Source: Heliocidaris erythrogramma
Lineage: Eukaryota; Echinodermata; Echinoidea; Camarodonta; Echinometridae
Length of the DNA: 64,000 nt
NCBI GenBank assembly: GCA_025617745.1
Contig: CM046863.1
Location: 15,380,875-15,444,874 of the forward strand
Direction of reading: 5' to 3'
The notes below the pieces were generated by a model. The model worked only from the letters and a program-made list of their open reading frames with translations. It did no database searches and was not told the origin of the DNA. Position 1 is the stretch's first letter. The number at the start of each line of letters is the position of its first letter. Of the stretch, positions 57,525 through 64,000 are shown one piece after another. The position numbers were made by a program, and so were the translations under genes.

Positions 57525-58705
57525 GTGTGTGTCTTACTTCCTGCTTTTTATTTTCTTTAAAATGTTACCTTTGCATTTCACGAATACATTATATCAATCC
57601 ATTCATATTAAATGTCTCCATCTTGGTTATTTCTGAGAAATGGCAGATTGTTGCATTTGTCGTCAATAGTAGTATTCCTTGTGAGCCCCTTAAAGTAGAT
57701 ATTCAAAGAAAATCACAAATATGGCAATTAATGTATCACTAGAAACTGGGAAGCTTACAGATGGCAATCGTATAAGTTTTATGTCAACTGCGTATCTGAT
57801 GATTATAAAAACAACACAAATAAAAGCTCTTCTCAGCATCTGGAATATCCGAGGATTCGCCAGAAATATAGCAACGTTTTGATGTCGTCACACTCGGGAT
57901 CGATCCTGCTTAAGCAGACGACGTCCTATAATGAATGAACGTAATTGCAATGCAATTATTTATCAAATTATAAAGAGTTTGGTGTATTTAAACATGACCT
58001 TATTTCACACTATTATAAAGGGAAAGTGAAACTGATTCTGATAGCTAAAACCGTTTGATTGTAAATACACAGGAGAAGGGTCAATGATCAATGAAATAAA
58101 CACCACTTTCAAATTGAAAAGCCCTCCGAATAATAGCAGGATGGTATTCGTTCCCTCTTGAAACGCCGAACATGCCCCGGTGCAAGCAGCTGAAAATACA
58201 ATGGCGTCTTATTTTGTTTACAAGTGACTGATTCCTTTATTTTTTTAACGCTGCATTTTTCATCAAAATAATACCATACACGAAGTTAAGAGTGAGGCAA
58301 CAGACTAACATTAAGACTGACGCTAGTGAAGGAAGAGAAATAAGTGAAGAGGAGATGACAAAATAGGCTCTGAAAAATGTGTAAGATGTTATGGGACATC
58401 GTCTGCTTAGACAGGACTGGTCCATGGTGTGTCGTCACATATCTCAGCAGCGTTCGAGGAGCTCTTCAGCTGCTATATCGGGGGCTGTATTTTACCGTTT
58501 TATAATTGATAATAATCATTACTTCAAATGTTTCCAAGCGTTGAATTTGGATAACCTTGTTTAATTTATGCCATCTATGCAATAATAAGTATTAAGCCAA
58601 TATTTAAAATCATTAAAGTTCTACTTTAAGAAAATGTAATGGTGAAGCCATTGGTTATTGTAAATCATTGTATAATATATTTTACATTATAATTTTATGT
58701 TTCAG
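57525..58705 (+). other. Intron of the Harbinger transposase gene
   Basis: GTGTGT donor and TTATGTTTCAG acceptor. AT-rich, with no embedded gene recognised. Confidence 0.6.
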
Positions 58706-58960
58706 GAGTTGCCGCCCTCTGGAGCCTGGTCTGAAGCTGGTCATCACCCTCCGCTTCTTGGCAACGGGGAGCAGTTATAGGTCCCTTGCCTACGACTTCC
58801 GGGTGGCACACAACAGCATGTCCCTGTTCGTGCCTGAGGTCTGCACAGCCATCTACGAGGAGTATAAGGAGGAGCTGTTCACCATGCCCTCCACGCAGGA
58901 TGAGTGGAAAGCCGTAGCCCACCAGTTTGGAACACGATGGAACTTTCACCACTGTTGCGA

Positions 58961-60645
58961 ACACAGGCGTAGCCAAGACTTTTCAATAGGGGGGGGGGGG
59001 CCACTAGGGATTATGAGCGGTAGAGAAACTCGAATTTTATACATTAATGAGCGGTTTTCTATTCACTCACTTCTACAATCGGGAGCAAAACTAACGAAAA
59101 CCCTGAAAGGCTTGAGAAAGAGTCGAGAAATTCAGCAAGGCTATACCTGAAGTTGAGATTTCTTTCAAAAGTTGAACCTTTGCAAATGCTGTTTTATACA
59201 CTTTATCCTACATCGGGGGCGCAATATTTAGCAGGAGTCATATGAAACATACATGATATAGCGAGCAAAGCAATTACATCTTTATTTTTTCAAATTTTGA
59301 ACCCTTTAAGCTATTAAGAAATTACGAGATCCTGAAAGATAATAATTATGCGAGGGAGCAAAGCTACCGAGCTTTCGAAAATTTTCGCATTTCAAACCTC
59401 CAAAAACTAGATTTCTAGTGCATTAACCTGCATGCATGTATGATTAACCTGCATGATTTTTCTTTCTGCCCCCCCCCCCCCCACAGATTCGCCACTGAGC
59501 GAAGCGACCGAGCGGGGGAGGGTGAAGGTGTGGTATCCCTCCTCCCACACCAGGGGCTTTTTCAAAAATCTGTCTATAAAACTTCCATTTTAGAGCATTC
59601 CAAAATGTTTTTTTAATGAATAGAATGAATGCACGGATCTCCTCTAATGGACGGAACCCCTCAATTGAGAATGACAATGCCAGCGAACGAATTTTCTTCC
59701 ATATTTACGCAATGAAATTATGGCATTTCTTATTTCCTTACTTCTAATAATTAAAGAATGTGAAGGTATTTCAAGGTGAAACATAATAAGATTGGATAAT
59801 TATTAGTTTTAAGTTAATGATCATAATTGTTATTCATTTTATCCAAAAATATTGGGGGATGATAATACAGGCCATAAAAATAATACAGGCGCGAAAGCTC
59901 TGACGTTTCAGCAAATTTGAGAGAAAGATAAACGGCTCGTAGCAACAATTTTTTTAGGCGGAAAGTTATAGTTCGACGCCCTGACTACTTTTCAGTTATT
60001 TGGACGCAATATTGCACTGTATGTAAAAGGGGTGGGTGCAGGGGAGGGAGTTTTCCCCCTTCCGCGCGAAGCGCGAAAGCTCTTACATTTTACAGCAAAT
60101 TTGAGAGAAAGATAACGGCTCGTAACACTTTTTTTAGGCGGAAAGTTAGTTTGATGCCCTGGCTGCTTTTCAGTTATTTTCGACGTAATACTGCATTGTA
60201 CTAATAGGGATGGGTGCATGGAGGTGGATTTCCCCCTTCCCGCGCCAAGTGCGAAAGCTCTGACGTTTTAGCAAATCTGAGAGAAAGAAAACGGCTAGTA
60301 GCAAACAATTTTTTTAGGCGGACAGTCATAGTTCAACGCCTGGACTGCTTTTCAATTATGTGGATTCAACATTTCACTGTATGTAACAGTGCAGGGAGAG
60401 GAGTTATTTCCCCTTTCCCGCGCGAAGCGCGAAAACTTTGGCGTTTTAGCAAATTTTGAGAGAAAGATTGTAGGTCTTTTTCTCTCACCTCCCACGCTTT
60501 CTCCCTCTCGCTCTTTTTTTTTTAGTGGCTGAATAGGGGGGGGGGGGGCATGGCCCCCTTGTGCCCCCCCCCCTTGTGCCCCCCCCCCTTGTGCCCCCCC
60601 CCCCCTTGTGCCCACCCCCCCCCCCCCCCCCTGTCTACGCCAGTG
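58961..60645. mobile_element. hAT-like non-autonomous element, copy B, inside the Harbinger gene
   Basis: Ends match copy A (CACAGGCGTAGCCAAG and the complement of CACTGGCGTAGACAG). GTTGCG is duplicated at 58,955-58,960 and 60,646-60,651; extended to 8 bp the duplicates differ at one base. Removing the insert restores the transposase reading frame. The right half holds about four tandem units of 150-170 bp (59,885-60,470) with CGCGCGAAGCGCGAAAG and TAACGGCTCGTAGC motifs. G and C runs bound it (for example 60,537-60,548 and 60,614-60,631). Confidence 0.8.
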
Positions 60646-60933
60646 GTTGCGGAGCGATTGACGGTAAACATATCGCCATCAAGGAGCCCAGGAGAAGTGG
60701 ATCTATAAGGCTTCTTTTCTCTGGTGCTCCTGGCCGTCGTGTATGCCAACTACTCCTTCATGTGATGCAAGGTGGGGGCCAACGGCTCCTCCTCAGACGC
60801 AGGGATCTTCAACCATTCCACTCTCCGGGGGGCACTAGAGGACAACGCCATTGGATCCCCTACTTCCTCGTGGGTGATGATGCCTTTTTGTTAAGCTTCT
60901 TGGGCATCTTGGAGACGAAATGATGATACTCGT

Positions 60934-61122
60934 GTGTGTGTGTGTGTGTGTGTAATTGGGTTTTTACAGACGTGTATCAATCAGATATGATTATTTACGT
61001 CTGGGACCGACCTTTAACGTCACCATCCGAAAGACGTGACTCAGTCTCGAACCTGGGTCCGCTGAATCAGGTTATAACTTCCACTGGTAGCTGGATTACA
61101 GGCGCACGCCACAACGCCCAGT
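60934..61122 (-). mobile_element. SINE with 7SL/Alu-like head
   Basis: A perfect 13-bp target duplication, TGATGATACTCGT, flanks it (60,921-60,933 and 61,123-61,135). On the minus strand it starts ACTGGGCGTT, continues GTGGCGTGCGCCTGTAATCC and AGCTACC, and carries a pol III B-box-like GGTTCGAGACT at 61,043-61,053. It ends in a CA microsatellite at 60,934-60,953. The first 40 bases follow the 5' Alu domain of SRP (7SL) RNA closely, including the conserved TGTAAT loop and an A-box at 61,101-61,112. After the B-box the body has CTTTCGGATGGTGACGTTAA and GGTCGGTCCC, as in other invertebrate SINEs. It is about 189 bp and does not code. Confidence 0.85.
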
Positions 61123-61135
61123 TGATGATACTCGT

Positions 61136-62893
61136 CAGTCTGCTCGGCTTTTATATATCCTGCAGAAATCAGCGCGCACAACGTGCGTTGTAAGTGCATA
61201 GCACGTACTTCCTCGGTGCCGTTTCACTGGACAATTGAACTGGAGAAGCGCCGAACAAGCACGGACCCCGTACTTATCACATGCGGAGAACGCACGTGGT
61301 AGGTGCGTTGTCCGTAGAGCAAGTAACTGTGGGAAAATTTTTCAAAAACTCACGGAGTCCGTGCGTTGTGCGCTCGTTAGCAGCAGAGGGCACGCACGTC
61401 AACGCACATCACCCGTACTTGGGGTGAATGTGTACACCGCCCGCAGCCTGAACGCAGCGAAAGTTCCGCCTGCACTAAAAATTCTACGTCTTGTCTGCGT
61501 GCCCCAAATATACGGAGGGCACGTATGTTTGCACCGCTCACTTCGTGGGATGGGCATTTTGAAATGTTAATGAGAGAATCACTGAACCGCTTCAGTGAGC
61601 ACCGCCGGGAATGAATTGCATCTATAATTACCACCTCCCATGCAATAATGAGCGAAAACATCCTTCAAGATATTGTTTAACCAATGATTGCCCTGGGGAA
61701 TGTCTTAGACAAATTAATATGTATGTAAATGTATGAATCAAGCTCTTTCATTAGAGCTAACCTGAATATGATCAAAAGTAATCTTAAATCTGGAAATAAA
61801 AAAGTTTTCAATCTTTATGAATAATTATTAATTATTTGTGTTTCAATTCTAATTGGCAAATATCTTTATTTTGCAGATTCTTTGAAGTAAAATGACTTGA
61901 TAATACTGTAAAGCAATATGTATGTCAGATAATTTCACCATTTTAAGCAGAGGTATAGGATAAACGTCCACGTAAGAAGCACAGGAAAACAAGGTCATCT
62001 TCATCTCAGCTGAGGATGGTTCTAAGGCCTGTGGAGAGCGGGAGAGGAGGGGGGGGGGAGATATTATTTTTTACCTCGAGGGAAATATGTGTCCACAAAG
62101 CCCCTATTTGGGTAGGATCCACTTGGCGGAGCCCCCTCCAGCTCCCGAGATTTTGCCATTTTGAACCTTCAACAAATTGCTGTTTTATACACCAAATTTA
62201 CCATTGTAATCAAAGCTGTTCTGATGATTTATTCAACTTGATAGAAAATTCCGTCGATCTCTCAATGAAAAAAATCGACTGGTCATTGATATTCCTGTAA
62301 ACCTTTTCTTTTTATTACTGATTTTGGGGCAGTATGCACAAAATCTTACGATCAAGATATCAGAAATATTGTTAGTTAGGCAAACTGGTAAATGATTGGT
62401 TTAACTTTAATTGATAGAGTAAGGTGTAACTCTCAAACCCATTGATGGTTAACCATTAACCATTGACTAATTCGGGGTCAGGAGTTTATAAACTGTTCTT
62501 TTTTTTCCTTAACAATATTCTGTTTAAATCATCTTGGAGAGGAGAGTGCCCGCGGAGAAGTTTTGAATGTGAGTGCGGGGGGGGGGGGGGGGGGGTGACG
62601 CCTCTTGCCCGAATATCAACCATCCCGTTTTCTACATTTTGAGCAAGCGAAGTGAACGAGCATAAAATTAAAATATAGGCCTGGACACTTAATAATGGTC
62701 GATAGGTTATTTCGTCATTTAAAGGTCCCCTTTTATGGAATTACAAAGGAACTTCATTTAATAGACTTTTCTACTGTGAATCCAGATCTGTCAACCATAT
62801 TATCTGAATTCCATTCATTAATCTGTAAACTTGAAAATAAAAAAATAACTGGGAACGCCCCTAAAAATTTTGGAAAATCGGTCCAGCGATCGA
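61136..62893. other. Intergenic region before the P2RX7-like gene
   Basis: 61,170-61,540 is rich in CGTGCG and ACGTAC motifs and may be the other flank of the Harbinger element. The rest is AT-rich, with G-runs at about 62,049-62,057 and 62,577-62,596. No gene seen. Confidence 0.5.
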
Positions 62894-62911
62894 TGACGTC
62901 ATGTGACGTCA
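62894..62911 (+). promoter_or_regulatory. Two CRE palindromes, probable promoter
   Basis: TGACGTCA occurs at 62,894-62,901 and again at 62,904-62,911, ten bases apart, about one helical turn. This is a binding site for CREB/ATF bZIP factors. It lies 145 bp upstream of the ATG at 63,056 in otherwise AT-rich sequence, which suits a promoter. Confidence 0.55.
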
Positions 62912-63055
62912 GACACAGAACGCTCGACTCACACACAAGCTGGATCAGTATCGATGTGTGTGTGTTAGGCTATTGAGCTTCGTGTAGATCCCTTCGACTT
63001 CGTGCTATTTCAGCCCTTCATTTTAGCTTTTTAAAGACAAAATGCTACATCAACG

Positions 63056-63285
63056 ATGGCATCTTCTTCGGACAGCCAGGACACTTATTCAGGATCAGAT
63101 ATATCTGATTTGGAGCATCAAGTCCCAGAAGAAATTGAAGAGGAATTAGGGGCCCGGCAGTATACTATGTTTGAGCCAGACATGTCGGATTCTGGGCAAG
63201 ATTCTGTCTTTTCTGATGATGACAGAGACGTCCCTGATTTTAATAACGGAGAGGATATCGACGGGAGACTTGGGAATAACAACTG
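63056..63285 (+). CDS. P2RX7 C-terminal-domain gene, first coding exon
   Basis: The ATG at 63,056 opens an acidic, Ser-rich N-terminus (SDSQDTYSGSDISD, EEIEEELG, SDDDRD). It reaches RLGNNNW, where the donor ACTG/GTAATT at 63,285 splits the Trp codon. RLGN-x-x-W followed by a cysteine cluster is the entry to the cytoplasmic P2RX7-type domain, which in many marine invertebrates occurs in large soluble gene families without the ion channel. The function of these soluble proteins is unknown. In vertebrate P2X7 the domain binds guanine nucleotide and zinc. Confidence 0.7.
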
Positions 63286-63676
63286 GTAATTATTTTTTGA
63301 TAATAAATTACCGATTAAAGTTTAATTCACGCATATCCACGTATTATGAATCTTGTTTACGCTTGCAAGCGGCCCGAGAGGCTGAGCTGATACTTCGCTG
63401 ATCGAGGCAGTGAGCTCGATGTGCGCAGGGCCGGGGTACACGCGCGCTGTTTGGTTGTTCGCCTGCTGACGTCGACCCTGCCTGGGCTTGCGCTTGGGCA
63501 GTTTTACTGGTGCATGGGGTGGTAGCGTTTGATTATAGTAAATTCTAACATTGATATCCAGAAAACTCTTAGCTCTCCTGTTATCTTGCGTGTTTTCTTT
63601 GTGCTGCTACACTAAGTAAGTGTAGGTACCGTTATAGTTGACAATAGATATGATGTTCTTCTTCTTCTCCACCCAG
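63286..63676 (+). other. Intron-like stretch lacking the expected cysteine exon
   Basis: Bounded by donor and acceptor (TTCTTCTCCACCCAG). The exon expected here (C-x-C-G-x-C and CC motifs) was not found in any frame. Confidence 0.5.
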
Positions 63677-63779
63677 GGTTTCATCCAGTGTGTCTGGAGC
63701 GGTATGTGATGGAAACTGCTTACTATCTGTATCGGCAGCAGTATGGCGGACAGGCAAGGCAGGATGCAACTGAAAATCA
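63677..63779 (+). CDS. P2RX7 C-terminal-domain gene, downstream exon
   Basis: 103 bp after the CCACCCAG acceptor. The frame that fits the family reads GFHPVCLERYVMETAYYLY then RQQYGG, the segment of the P2RX7-type domain containing a conserved Cys and the YYxYRxQYG motif. It ends at ATCA/GTGAGT (63,779). It begins with two bases of a split codon, so it needs a phase-1 donor, while the exon at 63,056 ends in phase 2. The two cannot be joined directly in frame. Either an exon between them is lost or unrecognised, or the locus is not functional. Later exons lie beyond the window. Confidence 0.7.
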
Positions 63780-64000
63780 GTGAGTACCATATTTTTTGTT
63801 TTAATCCTTACTGCAGTATTCCTGTATTATATAAAGCAGTTTGGATGCAATATGCCAATTTGGCTCCTTAGGAAATTAATATTACGATATTCTATAAAAT
63901 AATGTTTTAGCCTTTATGTAAAATAGAGGAAGATTATTCTATTTGCAGTGTACATGTATTTTCTTGTCCTATGTGCAGATTAACGTTTGTTTCCTCAATC
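63780..64000 (+). other. Start of the next intron, window edge
   Basis: A GTGAGT donor is followed by AT-rich sequence. No further exon before the end. Confidence 0.5.

Larger units (their letters stand above)
57361..60912 (+). pseudogene. PIF/Harbinger transposase gene, decayed and interrupted
   Basis: Exon 1 (from the ATG at 57,361 to the donor CATG/GTGTGT at 57,524) encodes the YWVSPWI and YIRLDPNLFAKLLLRV segments of the HARBI1-like N-terminus. Exon 2 starts at 58,706 after TTTCAG, in matching phase (TG plus G gives Trp), with LEPGLKLVITLRFLATG, SYRSLAYDFRVAHNS and WNFHHC. At 58,960 a hAT-like element interrupts; coding resumes at 60,652 with CGAIDGKHIAIKEP, the first catalytic Asp. Downstream at least two frame changes and a TGA separate FFSLVLLAVVYANYSF, VGANGSSSDAGIFN and YFLVGDDAF. 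The third catalytic acidic residue is not found. The gene cannot encode a working nuclease. DDE transposases of this family cut and paste DNA with 3-bp target duplications. Confidence 0.85.

Noticed and set aside
60561-60923. Proline-rich start of a protein leading into the Harbinger segment
   Set aside because: The proline part is the poly-C end of the hAT-like insert; only the part from 60,652 is transposase-derived.
61021-61120. tRNA gene suggested by the B-box-like motif
   Set aside because: No cloverleaf can be drawn, and the unit has a target duplication and a simple-repeat tail. It is a SINE, not a tRNA gene.

Overview
The window is animal nuclear DNA, AT-rich and dominated by transposable elements, with a few spliced host exons. 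The mix suggests a sea urchin or a closely related marine invertebrate: a death-domain gene, a P2RX7-C-terminal-domain gene, an invertebrate-type orphan integrase gene, PIF/Harbinger and CR1-like elements, and many small inverted-repeat (MITE) families. The species cannot be fixed from the sequence alone. No bacterial gene, CRISPR array, rRNA or intact tRNA gene was seen.

Layout. 0.5-2.2 kb: a Tc1/mariner-like foldback element whose sister copy lies at 43.9-45.6 kb. 4-20 kb: no convincing host gene. This part holds MITEs (several flanked by TTAA), a degenerate TTAGACC satellite, two minisatellite blocks of the same C/G-rich unit in opposite orientation, and diverged segmental repeats. 20.4-28.1 kb: a full-length, very young Ty3/gypsy LTR retrotransposon on the minus strand. 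Its tRNA-Trp primer site, CHCC gag motif and pol order identify the CsRn1 clade. It sits in one copy of a local tandem duplication. 28.5-29.4 kb: a 21-bp palindromic satellite directly upstream of an integrase-like gene (29.4-30.9 kb), which is split by a 658-bp MITE. 32.4-37.1 kb: a possible last exon with a long 3' UTR. 37.4-40.9 kb: a 1.7-kb tandem duplication. 41.6 kb: a near-perfect palindrome whose minus strand folds as a complete minimal hammerhead ribozyme of the kind carried by Penelope-like retroelements.

42.8-52.3 kb: three minus-strand exons (death domain, Ser/Thr-rich linker, death domain) join with matching intron phases. Their introns have taken up a Tc1-like foldback, other MITEs, and a decayed plus-strand CR1-like LINE. 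A plus-strand first exon starting at 46,490 lies in one of the introns. 52.4-56.5 kb: more inverted-repeat elements. 57.3-60.9 kb: a decayed PIF/Harbinger transposase gene interrupted by a hAT-like element and followed by a SINE with a perfect 13-bp target duplication. The head of this SINE resembles the Alu domain of 7SL/SRP RNA. 62.9-64 kb: a promoter with two CRE palindromes, then the first exons of a P2RX7-C-domain gene that runs off the window and seems to lack its cysteine-rich middle exon.

The window records layered insertion: element into element, element into gene, and element into tandem duplicate. The least expected signals are the hammerhead palindrome, the 7SL-like SINE, the palindromic satellite next to the integrase gene, and the inverted minisatellite pair.
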